DNA from: Gammaproteobacteria bacterium
Lineage (GTDB): Bacteria; Pseudomonadota; Gammaproteobacteria; Pseudomonadales; Azotimanducaceae
DNA length: 64,000 nt
Direction of reading: 5' to 3'
Assembly (NCBI GenBank): GCA_002690865.1
Contig: NZGG01000037.1
Span: 1-64,000 of the forward strand
In this document: piece by piece, positions 32,592 to 46,560 of the stretch
How the letters are laid out: each line of letters begins with the position of its first letter
Position numbering within the stretch: the first letter of the stretch is position 1
The notes under the pieces: model-generated
Database searches by the model: none
The model's input: only the letters and a program-made list of their open reading frames with translations
Told to the model about the DNA's origin: nothing
Position numbers and translations under genes: made by a program

Positions 32592-32963
32592 TCACTTTAT
32601 TACTTTCAACTTAGGTCGATTTGGAGGCTTTGGTTCTGGATTATCTTCATGCTCTCTGGGGAACCACATACCCTCACCGTTTTCCCTTGCAATAATCCCA
32701 AGAACAGCTGAGATAGGGGCATAAATTTGCATAGCGATGCCCTGAAATTTCCCATTGAACGAGAGAAAGTCTGGTTCTATTTGCAAATCTCGAATCGCTG
32801 AAGGACTAATATTCAGTACTATTTGACCATCCTTAATATGCCCTTCGGGTAAAACGGCCCCATCCACTAAGGCATCAAGCACCAAGTAAGGCGTACAGCC
32901 ATTGTCTAAAATCCACTGATGGAGGCCACGCAACAAATAAGGCACACTCGATGTCATAGGCAT
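32592..32963 (-). CDS. sspB: ClpXP specificity-enhancing factor SspB
   Basis: SVPYLLRGLHQWILDNGCTPYLVLDA; C-terminal ClpX-binding tail PPNRPKLKVIK. Confidence 0.95.
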   Translation of the reverse strand: MPMTSSVPYLLRGLHQWILDNGCTPYLVLDALVDGAVLPEGHIKDGQIVLNISPSAIRDLQIEPDFLSFNGKFQGIAMQIYAPISAVLGIIARENGEGMWFPREHEDNPEPKPPNRPKLKVIK

Positions 32964-32986
32964 AATAAACTTAACCCATGTTACTT

Positions 32987-33619
32987 TTAATCACGCATAT
33001 CCAATTCAGCCTCAGACAGGCTGGCTTGGAAAGACTCACGATTAAAAATGTTATCCATATAATCTAAGATTGGCTTCCCATGCTTCGGGGGTAACTCGAT
33101 ACCAAGTTCAGGGAGTCGCCACAAAATAGGACCAACGCAACAATCCACTAAAGTGAATTCTTCATTCATAAAAAACGGTGTCTCGGTGAAGATTGGAGCA
33201 ATAGCTATTAGACTCTCACGAAGCTCCTTGCGAGATTTATCTATTATGGAATCCTTAGAACGCCTAGCTGAAATTATATCAACATAACCGCACCAATCAC
33301 GCTGTATTCTGTACATAAAAAGCCTACTTTGGGCTCGCGCAACGGGGTAAACGGGCAGCAAAGGAGGATGAGGAAACCGTTCATCCAAGTATTCCATAAT
33401 AACTCCTGACTCATAAAGAACAAGATCACGGTCTACAAGCGTAGGTAAACTATTGTATGGATTCAAGGAAGCAAGATCCTCTGGTATGTTTGCCTGATCA
33501 ACGTCTATGATCTCTACAGCGACACCTTTTTCAGCAAGGACTAATCTCACGCGCTGACTATAGTGATCATTTCCATCGGAATAAAAAATCATCGACGAGT
33601 GTTTAGAAACTACGCCCAT
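32987..33619 (-). CDS. sspA: Stringent starvation protein A
   Basis: GST-like; [48 protein letters not shown]. Confidence 0.96.
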   Translation of the reverse strand: MGVVSKHSSMIFYSDGNDHYSQRVRLVLAEKGVAVEIIDVDQANIPEDLASLNPYNSLPTLVDRDLVLYESGVIMEYLDERFPHPPLLPVYPVARAQSRLFMYRIQRDWCGYVDIISARRSKDSIIDKSRKELRESLIAIAPIFTETPFFMNEEFTLVDCCVGPILWRLPELGIELPPKHGKPILDYMDNIFNRESFQASLSEAELDMRD

Positions 33620-33653
33620 TAAGTAACCTCTCTGGTATTTAAGCAGTAATACG

Positions 33654-34430
33654 TTAGTGGAATTCTTTTGTATACTCCCTGCCTAGGAGATACGCAGGGA
33701 CAAAAAAGAATGCTAAAAATAATAACACCCAAAACCCCAACTTTTCGCGTTCATCACGCGTGGGCTCCGCAACATAATAAAGAAAGTTTGTAAGATCGTA
33801 CACTAGCTGATCATACTCAACGGGGCTAAGCTTTCCTTTTCCGTCAACCTCGAGCATATAACGGCCGTCAACTACTCCATCCTCGTTGCATGGTTGTTGA
33901 GTGCTTCCGTCTGCTTCTAATTTCGTCTTGCAGACTTTCCTTGGTAATCCCTGTAAATCCAGCAAAGCATGAGGCATCCCAACATTTTCATAAAGCAAAT
34001 TATTGACGCCTAAAGGCCTAGAAGGATCATGATAAAAACTTTTTAAGTAGGTATATAAATAATCAGGTGTGCCTTTGAGTGACGTGTATAAAGTTAAGTC
34101 TGGTGGAGCAGCCCCAAACCATTCCTTTGCACTTGATTCCGACATAGAATTCTCGATTAGTGATCCGATTCTGGTGTCCGGATCGAAAATAAGATGCTCC
34201 AGCATCAATTCCTTTGGAATACTAAGATCCTTCGCAGTTCGTTCATATCTTTGGTACTGCAATGAGTGACATCCAAGACAATAGTTCATATACGTCCTCG
34301 CCCCTCTTTGCAATGACGCCTTATTATCGAAGTCTGGATTCATATGCTGCAACGGAATAGTAGTTACCGACCCTGCTCCCAATACTGTCAGCGAGGCAAA
34401 CACCAGCAGTACAGCACTAAGTTCCCTCAT
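33654..34430 (-). CDS. petC: Ubiquinol-cytochrome c reductase, cytochrome c1
   Basis: Haem-binding [15 protein letters not shown]-terminal TM; petABC order. Confidence 0.96.
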   Translation of the reverse strand: MRELSAVLLVFASLTVLGAGSVTTIPLQHMNPDFDNKASLQRGARTYMNYCLGCHSLQYQRYERTAKDLSIPKELMLEHLIFDPDTRIGSLIENSMSESSAKEWFGAAPPDLTLYTSLKGTPDYLYTYLKSFYHDPSRPLGVNNLLYENVGMPHALLDLQGLPRKVCKTKLEADGSTQQPCNEDGVVDGRYMLEVDGKGKLSPVEYDQLVYDLTNFLYYVAEPTRDEREKLGFWVLLFLAFFFVPAYLLGREYTKEFH

Positions 34431-35677
34431 CCCATTGTCACCCTGTCAGGTACAGGTTTGGTTATCTCAACACTGGTATACCAGGGCATCAAGAGAAAAT
34501 AACCAAAATATACACCGGTGCATATCTGCGCTATCAGTGTCTTGAATGGTGTGGGATGGACTGTCCCCAAATATCCAAGTATAAAGAAGGCGATAATAAA
34601 TAAACCTAGAAACACTTTACTAGGTGTCCCTTTATATCTCATGGATCGGACAGGCGACTTATCCAGCCAGGGTAAAACAAAAGGTATAGCAATAGCTCCG
34701 GCCATTACTACAAGGCCCCAAAACTTGGCATCAAGCCCAAATAACGGGAATGTTGCAGCTCTCAGCATAGAATAGAATGGAGTATAGTACCAAACGGGCG
34801 CAATCAACTCGGGGGTCTTTAACGGGTCTGCGGGTTCATAGTTAGGATGTTCAATAAGATATCCCCCCCCGTCAGGAAAGAAGAACAGTACCGAGCAAAA
34901 AATAAATAGAAAAACTACGATTGCAGAGAGATCATGGCCGATCGTATGGTAAGGGTGGAAAGGAACGGAGTCCAATGGCCTTCCTTCTTCGTCCAAATGC
35001 TTCTTAACATCAATTCCATCAGGATTATTCGAACCCACCTCGTGAAGTGCTAGAATGTGAAGAACTACAAGCACCAGCAGGACTAGAGGCACTAACACCA
35101 CATGCAGGGCGAAGAACCGGTTCAGCGTCACGCCCGACATATTGAAGTCGCCACGGACCCATATGGCCAGGTCTTCACCCACAAACGGGATAGCTCCTGC
35201 TAAAGATACAATGACTTGCGCCCCCCAAAATGACATGTTGCCCCATGGTAGAAGATACCCAAAAAATCCCTCCGCCATCAATGCAACATATATTAACATT
35301 CCGAGTATCCAAATTAGCTCCCTGGGTTTCTGATAAGAGCCATACATCAATCCTCTGAACATATGTAAATATACCACCACGAAAAATGCAGATGCGCCAG
35401 TCGAATGCATATATCTAAGCAACCAACCATAATCGACATCGCGCATTATATATTCTACCGATGCAAATGCTGATTCGCCCGTAGGAACATAGCTCATAGT
35501 CAGCCATATGCCTGTCAAAAGTTGATTGACAAGTACCACGAAACTTAGAACCCCAAACAAGTACCAGATATTCAGATTTTTGGGTGCATAATATTTGGAC
35601 ATATGCTTTTCATAGGTTTCTGTAACAGGCAAACGTGCATCAATCCATTCCATCAAATTTCGTAACGCAGTCATCAT
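34427..35677 (-). CDS. petB: Ubiquinol-cytochrome c reductase, cytochrome b
   Basis: YYAPKNLNIWYLFGVLSFVVLVNQLLTGIWL, GSNNPDG, FHPYHTIGHDL. Confidence 0.98.
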   Translation of the reverse strand: MMTALRNLMEWIDARLPVTETYEKHMSKYYAPKNLNIWYLFGVLSFVVLVNQLLTGIWLTMSYVPTGESAFASVEYIMRDVDYGWLLRYMHSTGASAFFVVVYLHMFRGLMYGSYQKPRELIWILGMLIYVALMAEGFFGYLLPWGNMSFWGAQVIVSLAGAIPFVGEDLAIWVRGDFNMSGVTLNRFFALHVVLVPLVLLVLVVLHILALHEVGSNNPDGIDVKKHLDEEGRPLDSVPFHPYHTIGHDLSAIVVFLFIFCSVLFFFPDGGGYLIEHPNYEPADPLKTPELIAPVWYYTPFYSMLRAATFPLFGLDAKFWGLVVMAGAIAIPFVLPWLDKSPVRSMRYKGTPSKVFLGLFIIAFFILGYLGTVHPTPFKTLIAQICTGVYFGYFLLMPWYTSVEITKPVPDRVTMG

Positions 35678-36273
35678 ACTTTTCCCTCATCTTCACCAAT
35701 GACAACAACAGAATCCGATTCGAAAAAATGTGGAGGTACTTCCATATTCGATGGGGCAGGAACCCCAGCATACACTCGTCCCGCCAAATCAAACTTTGAC
35801 CCATGGCAGGGGCAATAGAAACCACCAAGCCATTCTGGATCAAAGGTTTCGGGTTGCACGGCGGGCCGAAACTTAGGCGAGCAACTCAGGTGAGTACAAA
35901 GCCCCACTAACACAATCACGTCGCGTTTTATAGACCTTGTATCGTTTTTTGCATATTCTGGCTGCTGTTGACGTTCGGAATTTGGGTCGGCGAGCCTCGC
36001 ATTTTGAGAATTGAGTTTCTTTAACATCTCCTCAGATCTCTTTATGACAAATATAGGCTTATCTCGCCACGCAGGGATAGGACCCAAGATTTCGCCCGCC
36101 TCTAGCTTGGACACATCAACCTTAATTGGTGCTCCTGCCGCCAAGGCACGGGCACTCGGATTCCATGAGCTAAGAAAAGGTACAGCTAGGCCGACTACAC
36201 CTGCTGACCCGACGACTATATTTGCTCCAATCAGAAATTTTCGACGCGAAGTGTTTGCGCCATCCTTGCTCAC
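35674..36273 (-). CDS. petA: Ubiquinol-cytochrome c reductase, Rieske Fe-S subunit
   Basis: CTHLSCSP and FYCPCHGSKFDLAGRV cluster motifs; SRRKFL Tat-like N-terminus. Confidence 0.98.
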   Translation of the reverse strand: MSKDGANTSRRKFLIGANIVVGSAGVVGLAVPFLSSWNPSARALAAGAPIKVDVSKLEAGEILGPIPAWRDKPIFVIKRSEEMLKKLNSQNARLADPNSERQQQPEYAKNDTRSIKRDVIVLVGLCTHLSCSPKFRPAVQPETFDPEWLGGFYCPCHGSKFDLAGRVYAGVPAPSNMEVPPHFFESDSVVVIGEDEGKV

Positions 36274-36418
36274 TACTTAATCCCTCTTTTTCTTGAAAAT
36301 GCTTGGCAACTAAGCCACGCTATTTTAGTTCAATGATACCACAGTACGAGAACAATGGTGCTTCGGTTTACACTAAAATTTACAATTCCGCGCGTTGCGG
36401 CACAACCGCTACTGAACG

Positions 36419-36808
36419 TTATCGTTTCGAAAATTGAGGGCGCTTTCTTGCTTTGCGTAGGCCTACTTTCTTGCGCTCTACAACACGTGAATCTCTGCTT
36501 ACAAAGCCTGCTTTTCTAAGGGGAGAACGCAAACTTTCATCATAGTTCATTAACGCTCTCGTAATACCATGGCGTATAGCACCTGCTTGCCCGAAGCTGC
36601 CTCCTCCACGAACTGAGATCTTTAAATCGAATTTATCGTTTACATCTAGAAGGTCAAGAGGTTGGCGCACAATCATCCGAGCAGTCTCTCGCCCAAAGTA
36701 TTCGTCCAACGGACGATTATTTACCAGGATTTTCCCCTCGCCATCTGAGTTGAGAAAGACTCGTGCTTTGGAGGATTTCCTCCGGCCCGTACCGTAGTAT
36801 TGAGTCAT
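36419..36808 (-). CDS. rpsI: 30S ribosomal protein S9
   Basis: [17 protein letters not shown]...[18 protein letters not shown]. Confidence 0.99.
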   Translation of the reverse strand: MTQYYGTGRRKSSKARVFLNSDGEGKILVNNRPLDEYFGRETARMIVRQPLDLLDVNDKFDLKISVRGGGSFGQAGAIRHGITRALMNYDESLRSPLRKAGFVSRDSRVVERKKVGLRKARKRPQFSKR

Positions 36809-36810
36809 GC

Positions 36811-37239
36811 CTATATCTCGAGGGGTTGCGGTTGTTGTGCCGAATGAGGATGCTCTCCTCCTGCATAAACCTTCAGTTTGTTAATCATAGATCTACTTAA
36901 TTTGTTTTTAGGCATCATACCTTTCACGGCCATCTCAACAGCCTTCTCTGGCTTCTCCTGCATCAACTTCCCTAACGTGATCGCCTTAATACCTCCTGGG
37001 TATCCAGTATGGTGGTGATAAACCTTGTCGTTCAACTTATTTCCGGTGACACGCACCTTATCAGCATTCACTACGACTACGTAATCACCAGTATCTACAT
37101 TAGGGGTATACTCTGGCTTGTGTTTACCACGAATGTGATTTGCAACTTGCGTGCTCAAGCGGCCCAAGGTCTTATCAGTAGCATCAACCACGTACCAAGA
37201 CCGCCTTACATTCTCTTGCTTTGTACTGAGTGTTTTCAT
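36811..37239 (-). CDS. rplM: 50S ribosomal protein L13
   Basis: [52 protein letters not shown]. Confidence 0.99.
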   Translation of the reverse strand: MKTLSTKQENVRRSWYVVDATDKTLGRLSTQVANHIRGKHKPEYTPNVDTGDYVVVVNADKVRVTGNKLNDKVYHHHTGYPGGIKAITLGKLMQEKPEKAVEMAVKGMMPKNKLSRSMINKLKVYAGGEHPHSAQQPQPLEI

Positions 37240-37398
37240 AATTCCTAGTCGAATAAGCCCAAATAACCCGCAAACTATGCGTAAAGCATGCCTGCTACCC
37301 CGCCGGAGGAGGGCGAATATTACCCAAGCGACTAGTCTTTCGCAAGTGCTATATCTATATGAAAAATTCTTACGAAATCGCCAACTGCCAAACAGCTA

Positions 37399-38496
37399 CT
37401 ATGGCAGATGAGCGAGCTGAAGGTATTCTTGGGACTGCATTTCCCTTAGACGACTAAAAGTTCGATTAAATACTGACGAGAGAACGTCCCCACCATATAG
37501 TTGCTCTAATGGGACAGCTGCAGTAAGAATAAGTTTCACATTCCGATCATAAAACTCATCCACAAGACTAATAAATCGACGGGCTATACCGTCGTCAAGC
37601 AGCCGCGGAAGATTAGAAACCAGTACTGTGTGGAATAGCTTGGCTAATTCAATATAATCATTCTGACTTCTTGGACCATCGCAAAGCTCAAGAAACTCAA
37701 ACCACGCAATACCACCTGAGCACCGAATTACATTAATTGGCCGATTCTCAATATCCAGAGTGGTTTCAGTCTCAGCTGCTTCATTAGCAATCGTTGCAAA
37801 AAAAGAATTTAGGTGGGCATCGCAATCCCCATCTGTTGATAAATAATAAATTTCAGCGGTCTCTAATGCTCTCAACCGATGGTCTCGTTCTCCGATGAGA
37901 TTAAAAACAACGGTGTTGGTATAAATTAAATCAATCGCAGGGAGAAATCTTTGTCTTTGCAATCCATTCTCATACAAATTCCGAGGCTCTACATTAGATG
38001 TCGCTATCAAGACTACATTTCGTAAAAATAATTCTTCCAGCAGATTAGCTAGCAACATGGCATCTGTTATATCGCTTACGAAAAACTCGTCGAAACAAAG
38101 GACTCTTATCTCCCGGAAAAAAAAATCCGCTACTTTTTTTAAAGGATCGGCTTCACCCTGATATTCCTTCAAAAGCTGATGAATCAAACGCATAAAACGA
38201 TGAAAATGTAATCGTTTTTTCTCTTTAAAAGGCAAAGTTTCATAAAACACGTCCATCAAGAAAGTCTTACCGCGACCAACACCACCCCACAGATAGACCC
38301 CACGAACATTTTTTTTGGCCAACCCGGGAAATAGTTGGGGAAAGAAGCCCCTTGGTGACATGTTTCTGATGAGATCATCAAAAACACGCTGCAATTGATC
38401 TACAGCAAATTGCTGTGCAACATCATGCTCGATGCCACCGGATTTAACCACGTTACGATATCGCTGAGCGGGACCTTCTAGCATGGAGAAAGGCAA
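37399..38496 (-). CDS. zapE: Cell division ATPase ZapE (AFG1-like)
   Basis: GVYLWGGVGRGKTFLMDVFYE, RFMRLIHQLL, CFDEFFVSDITDAM. Confidence 0.96.
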   Translation of the reverse strand: MPFSMLEGPAQRYRNVVKSGGIEHDVAQQFAVDQLQRVFDDLIRNMSPRGFFPQLFPGLAKKNVRGVYLWGGVGRGKTFLMDVFYETLPFKEKKRLHFHRFMRLIHQLLKEYQGEADPLKKVADFFFREIRVLCFDEFFVSDITDAMLLANLLEELFLRNVVLIATSNVEPRNLYENGLQRQRFLPAIDLIYTNTVVFNLIGERDHRLRALETAEIYYLSTDGDCDAHLNSFFATIANEAAETETTLDIENRPINVIRCSGGIAWFEFLELCDGPRSQNDYIELAKLFHTVLVSNLPRLLDDGIARRFISLVDEFYDRNVKLILTAAVPLEQLYGGDVLSSVFNRTFSRLREMQSQEYLQLAHLP

Positions 38497-41322
<2,826 letters not shown>

Positions 41323-41528
41323 TTGAGACCCCTTAACAATTAATGAAAATCTCCTAGATCCAACGCTAAAACTTATTGATTAAGCTTCTAGGAACCATTT
41401 TGGTTAAATGCGTCGTCAACCTGATCCGAAGATAAACAGTTTGTAAATTACACGGTAAAATATTTTTCTTCGGACATCTAGGAACAAATGATTATACAAT
41501 ATAGTTGTAATCAGTTGACTTCGGATAA

Positions 41529-42122
41529 TTGATGACTAGCACCAGAATCATAATAAGTATCAGCATCATTTTGTTTGCATTAGCCTTAAATTTTTTTCTA
41601 GGTGATCCGATAAGTGAGTCTCTATTAGAGAACACGGCTAGAAATGATCCAGACCTTTATATGCTTAACGCAAAAATACAAAGGTACTCTGAATACGGAG
41701 TACTAGACTATGAGTTAAGCGCCGATAAGTTTACCCATTTCCCACTTACCAATCTCACTACGCTCGCGACCCCAAGTCTAATACTTCTTTCTAAAGGATC
41801 CACCCCGTGGAAAATAAATGCTGAACACGGTCGCCTAATGCCTAAATCCCCTTTCCGAGAGGAGGTTGTTGAGCTTTGGAACGATGTTTCTGCAGTTAAA
41901 CAAGAATCTAATGGGCAAGTTATACATATTACAACCGATAGCTTGGATGTTTTCCCAGACAAAAATTATGCCGAGACGAGCGAGAGAGTGTACATAATCA
42001 ATAATCGTGTAACAACAACCGCTGCTGGACTCAGAGCTGATTTCGAACTCAAAAAATTTGTATTTCTCTCAACAGATTCCTACCGCGTTAATACGATATA
42101 TATTTCAAGTGGCCACAGATAG
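41529..42122 (+). CDS. lptC: LPS export protein LptC
   Basis: TM anchor plus LNAKIQRYSEYGVLDYELSADKFTHFP; upstream of lptA/lptB. Confidence 0.9.
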   Translation: MMTSTRIIISISIILFALALNFFLGDPISESLLENTARNDPDLYMLNAKIQRYSEYGVLDYELSADKFTHFPLTNLTTLATPSLILLSKGSTPWKINAEHGRLMPKSPFREEVVELWNDVSAVKQESNGQVIHITTDSLDVFPDKNYAETSERVYIINNRVTTTAAGLRADFELKKFVFLSTDSYRVNTIYISSGHR

Positions 42123-42176
42123 CTTCAGAACTGTTTAGTTCCTATACTATCGATATTATTTCGGAAATACTAAAAC

Positions 42177-42680
42177 ATGAATCTAAGATTTTTTTCGCTC
42201 TACTTATCCCTTTTCCTGACAAATTACGTGTCAGCACTAGCTCCCGATCAACAAGAAGCGCTCCTCATAGAAGCTAATCATGGCGTAGTTAACGAAAAGT
42301 CTAGCTCCACCATCTACAGTGGTAATGTGTCTCTAATTCAAGGTTCTCTCCAAATTCTCGCAGATGAAGTACAGGTAAAAACTAACGAAAATGGGGATGT
42401 AGTTGAAGTTATTGCAACTTCACACCAGGCGTCGAATAAGCCAGCCAGCATCAAAAAACAATCTGAGAATAAGGGAGAGATACAGGCTACAGCCTGGCAA
42501 ATACAATATCGAGTCGAAAAACAACAAGTCCAATTATCTGGAAACGCTCACGTTCAACAAAACAACCACGAATTTTCCGGTGAACTTGTTTACTATGACA
42601 TAGAAAAAGGTATCGTCAATATTAATAGAGGGCAAAATAGTACTGGGAGAGTCAAGATTAAATACGACACGGCGAAATAA
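42177..42680 (+). CDS. lptA: LPS transport periplasmic protein LptA
   Basis: Signal peptide; [24 protein letters not shown]; OstA-like. Confidence 0.93.
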   Translation: MNLRFFSLYLSLFLTNYVSALAPDQQEALLIEANHGVVNEKSSSTIYSGNVSLIQGSLQILADEVQVKTNENGDVVEVIATSHQASNKPASIKKQSENKGEIQATAWQIQYRVEKQQVQLSGNAHVQQNNHEFSGELVYYDIEKGIVNINRGQNSTGRVKIKYDTAK

Positions 42681-42682
42681 TA

Positions 42683-43408
42683 ATGCACATATTGCAGGCC
42701 AAAAACCTTGAAAAAAGCTATCGAGCCAAACAAGTAGTTCGCGATTTAAGTATTTGTGTTAGCAGCGGCCAAATTGCTGGGCTCTTGGGTCCAAATGGAG
42801 CAGGTAAAACTACTTGCTTCTATATGATCTCAGGGTCTTTACGTCAAGACAAGGGGACTATTATGCTTGACGAACTAGATATCACTGATGAACCAATGCA
42901 CAAACGGGCTCGTGCTGGCATAGGCTATCTTCCTCAGGAAGCCTCCATCTTTCGCAAACTCAGCGTCTCCGAAAATATCCTCGCAATACTAGAAACTCGC
43001 CGAGAGCTATCTGCTAAAGAACGAAATACAAAACTTGAAGCACTACTCAGCGAGTTTAATATCACATCTATCCGAGATAATAATGGCATGTCGTTATCGG
43101 GGGGCGAACGCAGACGCGTAGAAATTGCAAGAGCACTTGCGGCAGAACCTTATTTCATATTGCTTGATGAACCTTTCGCAGGCGTCGATCCTATCTCTGT
43201 CAATGACATTAAGCACATAATTAGACAAGTAACAAAACGAAACATTGGCGTCCTTATTACAGACCATAATGTTCGCGAAACACTCGATATCTGCGATAGA
43301 GCGTACATTGTAAACGAAGGCTGCATGATTTTTGAGGGGCCTCCTGAAGAGGTCCTGAAAAATAATCTTGTCAAGCAAATCTATCTTGGTGAAGATTTTC
43401 GGATGTAA
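42683..43408 (+). CDS. lptB: LPS export ABC ATPase LptB
   Basis: [46 protein letters not shown]. Confidence 0.98.
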   Translation: MHILQAKNLEKSYRAKQVVRDLSICVSSGQIAGLLGPNGAGKTTCFYMISGSLRQDKGTIMLDELDITDEPMHKRARAGIGYLPQEASIFRKLSVSENILAILETRRELSAKERNTKLEALLSEFNITSIRDNNGMSLSGGERRRVEIARALAAEPYFILLDEPFAGVDPISVNDIKHIIRQVTKRNIGVLITDHNVRETLDICDRAYIVNEGCMIFEGPPEEVLKNNLVKQIYLGEDFRM

Positions 43409-43461
43409 TAAGAATTTACCAATAAAGTTAACTCAACATCGATGCTAAAATAATACTGGAA

Positions 43462-45021
43462 ATGGCGCTAAAACCAGCACTTACTTTAAAAATGGGTCAG
43501 CAGCTAAGGATGACCCCCCAACTGCAGCAAGCAATTCGTTTACTGCAGCTCTCCACCGCCGAATTAGAACTAGAGATACAACAAGCACTAGAAACTAATC
43601 CAATGTTGGAAGAACTGAGCTTAGAAGACGGCAACAACGGCGATGAACCAACAACGCTTGATAGTCCTCAAGGACTGGATGAGAAAACAGATGAGGCATC
43701 TTCACTAGTAAGCGATCAGAAACTTGATGGAGCGAGTGTTGATCATTCCTCAGACGCTGAAGTTGATGGTGAACCAATCCTCGATTCTGCTCAACAAATT
43801 GAAGAAAGTAAAATATCAGAGGATCTGCCAGTGGATAGCGTCTGGGAAGATGTCTTCGATGACGCTATCCCATCCACAAATTTTAGGAATGATGTTGAAA
43901 GTGATGATTCTTACTTAGAAGATAGTAGTAGCGAGGGAAACTCGATTCAAAAACACTTATTGGAGCAAATAAATTTACTGCGGCTATCTGATAAGGACAC
44001 ATTTATTGCTATCGCCATAATCGATGGATTAGATACTAATGGGATGCTAACAATTACAACTGAGGAGGTTTTAGCTAGCACACCACACGAATGGGAGGTG
44101 GAACAGGATGAAGTGGAAGCGGTCCTAAACTTAATGCAGCATCTAGATCCAATAGGAATTGCATCGCGAAATATTCAGGAATGTTTAACGATCCAACTAT
44201 TGAGTCTCCCAACTGATACGCCATGGAAAGAGCAAGCCACAGAAATAGTAGAACATTACATTAGGCATCTCGCAAACCGAGATTATGGGACAATCAGTAG
44301 AAAAACAAAGCTGACGGAGAGTGACCTCAAGGAAGTGATCGCTCTGATTGTTTCATTGAACCCGCGGCCAGGAAGTTATATTGAAGACAGTAAGATTGAA
44401 TATATTGAGCCTGATGTTTTTGTGTCAAAAAAAAATAATCGCTGGTCAGTAGAACTTAATCCCAAATCAGCGCCTAGGATAAGAGTGAACCCTGAATACG
44501 CTTCATTGATAAGTCCCAAAATGAAGACTAGCGACAATACCTATCTTAAAAACAATCTTCAAGATGCGAGATGGTTTATCAACTCTTTGCAACAGAGGAA
44601 CGACACACTCCTTCGAGTGGCCACTAAAATCGTGGAATTTCAACGGGGCTTTTTAGAATACGGTGAACAAGCTATGAAGCCGTTAGTCCTTCATGATATT
44701 GCAAATGCTGTGGATCTTCATGAATCAACTATTTCAAGAGTCACCACACAAAAATATATGCATACTCCTGCTGGGGTATTCGAATTAAAGTATTTTTTTT
44801 CCAGTCATGTAAGCACACATGCGGGAGGAGAGGTTTCTTCCACGGCTATCAGGGCCATCATTAAAAAATTGATTTCGGAAGAAAACCCAAAGAAGCCTCT
44901 TAGCGATAATAAAATATCAAGTTTGCTTGCTAAGCAGGATGTTAAGGTCGCTAGGCGAACAATCGCAAAATACAGGGAGTCGCTACTTATTCCTCCATCA
45001 AATGAACGCAAGCAACTCTAA
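43462..45021 (+). CDS. rpoN: RNA polymerase sigma-54 factor
   Basis: Region I QQLRMTPQLQQAIRLLQLSTAELELEIQQALETNPMLE; RpoN box ARRTIAKYRE. Confidence 0.98.
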   Translation: MALKPALTLKMGQQLRMTPQLQQAIRLLQLSTAELELEIQQALETNPMLEELSLEDGNNGDEPTTLDSPQGLDEKTDEASSLVSDQKLDGASVDHSSDAEVDGEPILDSAQQIEESKISEDLPVDSVWEDVFDDAIPSTNFRNDVESDDSYLEDSSSEGNSIQKHLLEQINLLRLSDKDTFIAIAIIDGLDTNGMLTITTEEVLASTPHEWEVEQDEVEAVLNLMQHLDPIGIASRNIQECLTIQLLSLPTDTPWKEQATEIVEHYIRHLANRDYGTISRKTKLTESDLKEVIALIVSLNPRPGSYIEDSKIEYIEPDVFVSKKNNRWSVELNPKSAPRIRVNPEYASLISPKMKTSDNTYLKNNLQDARWFINSLQQRNDTLLRVATKIVEFQRGFLEYGEQAMKPLVLHDIANAVDLHESTISRVTTQKYMHTPAGVFELKYFFSSHVSTHAGGEVSSTAIRAIIKKLISEENPKKPLSDNKISSLLAKQDVKVARRTIAKYRESLLIPPSNERKQL

Positions 45022-45154
45022 TAGTATAGTTATTGCCTCCAGCGGCTTTTGTTACTCAAAAGCATGGGCGTTCGAGCAGACTCTAGCAAAGCTACCTTGT
45101 CAGAATATATTATAGTAAATGGAGCCAAGCCGGGTTATTCAGGGCCAAGTATGA

Positions 45155-45580
45155 ACCGAGATAAGTAACGATTCGATTCCGATACCAGAAAAAACAATCG
45201 CAAATACAGAGGGTATGAGCAAAAAACGTACACTAGACAAACATTTTAGGATAGTAGCTGAAACTGGACCCGGGGCTACGCAGGAAAAATTCTATAACAA
45301 GTTAATTGCATATAAAATCGGACTTACCGCTATAGGTAAAGGTATCGCGACACTGTATTGCCGAGTTGACTGCTCAAAAACTTTTGATAGCCTCTTCAAG
45401 CTGGCGAAAACAAACGACGTTAACGCAACAGATGGAGTTTCTGTAAGAATAGTATTTGTTTTAATTGCAGCGCAAAATGGGGCTGCTAGCCGATCGCACC
45501 ATTGCCTTTACTCGCAAGCAAATTTGAATTTACGTCAAATGCTTTTCGAAACGAGCTCCTCTAGGCAAAAAATGACATAA
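45155..45580 (+). pseudogene. ptsN: PtsN (EIIA-Ntr)-like protein, catalytic His replaced by Tyr; probable pseudogene or repurposed
   Basis: SIPIPEKTIANTEGMSKKRTLDKHFRIVAE...KLIAYKIGLTAIGKGIATLYCR...ATDGVSVRIVFVLIAAQN aligns by eye to PtsN; IGKGIAIPH is IGKGIATLY here. Frame opens upstream of ATG 45215 without a standard start. Confidence 0.78.
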
Positions 45581-45708
45581 ACTTTACAAAACTATAGGAA
45601 TCTATTTTGATATGGAATATCAAGGTAATATAGCAAACTAGTAATAGAGAGAAGATGAACATAAGAAAAAATTATGTGGAAGCTACGTAACTAACTTGGA
45701 GTGCCATA

Positions 45709-46560
45709 TTGATTACGCTTATCATTATAAGCGGTAGATCAGGTTCAGGGAAAAGTACCGCTCTCCATGTTCTTGAGGATATGGGGTTCTACTGTATCGA
45801 CAACTTACCTATTACTCTACTAAAACCTTTGATAAAGCATCATCCTATACAGCCGCGAGTAGCAGTAAGTATCGATGCACGGAATATCCCCGAAGACTTG
45901 TCACATTTTCCTGAGATATTAGACACTTTTGATCCTTCATATGTAAAAGCAAAAGTTGTATATCTTGACTCTAGCAGCAGTACTCTATTAAAGAGATTTA
46001 GCGAAACGAGGCGCAAACACCCCTTAAGCGATGGAAATCGTGATTTACAGGAGGCATTGGAATTCGAATCCACATTACTCGAACCAATTTCGAATCTCTC
46101 TAATTTAGCAATTGACACGACTCTTCTTTCAATGCATGAACTGAGGGATATTATTAAATCTAGAGTCGCAAGCATTAACCATAAGTTTGCCTTACTTTTT
46201 CAATCATTCGCTTACAAAAATGGAGTTCCTATCGACGCAGATCTCGTATTCGATGTGAGATGTCTCACCAACCCTCACTGGAAACCAAATCTACGAAATC
46301 TTACTGGGCGCCACGCACCCGTTAAGAATTTTCTGCAAGAGCAATCTGAAGTAGTCTCCATGTATAACGATATACTTCATTACCTTGAATCTTGGTTACC
46401 TAAGTTCGAGGCCAACAATCGAAGCTATATGACAGTTGCTATCGGCTGCACCGGAGGGCAGCATCGATCAGTTTATATTGCAGAAAAACTTTATTACCAC
46501 TTCCAAGATAAATGGGAAAATGTACAGATCAGACACCGAGAACTATACAAAATCAAATGA
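45709..46560 (+). CDS. rapZ: RNase adapter / nucleotide-binding protein RapZ
   Basis: IISGRSGSGKSTALHVLEDMGFYCIDNLP...DVRCLTNPHW...VAIGCTGGQHRSVYIAEKL. TTG start. Confidence 0.97.
   Translation: MITLIIISGRSGSGKSTALHVLEDMGFYCIDNLPITLLKPLIKHHPIQPRVAVSIDARNIPEDLSHFPEILDTFDPSYVKAKVVYLDSSSSTLLKRFSETRRKHPLSDGNRDLQEALEFESTLLEPISNLSNLAIDTTLLSMHELRDIIKSRVASINHKFALLFQSFAYKNGVPIDADLVFDVRCLTNPHWKPNLRNLTGRHAPVKNFLQEQSEVVSMYNDILHYLESWLPKFEANNRSYMTVAIGCTGGQHRSVYIAEKLYYHFQDKWENVQIRHRELYKIK

Noticed and set aside
41386-41485. TCTAGGAAC occurring twice about 90 bp apart before lptC
   Set aside because: Only 9 bp and two copies; not enough to call a repeat or operator.
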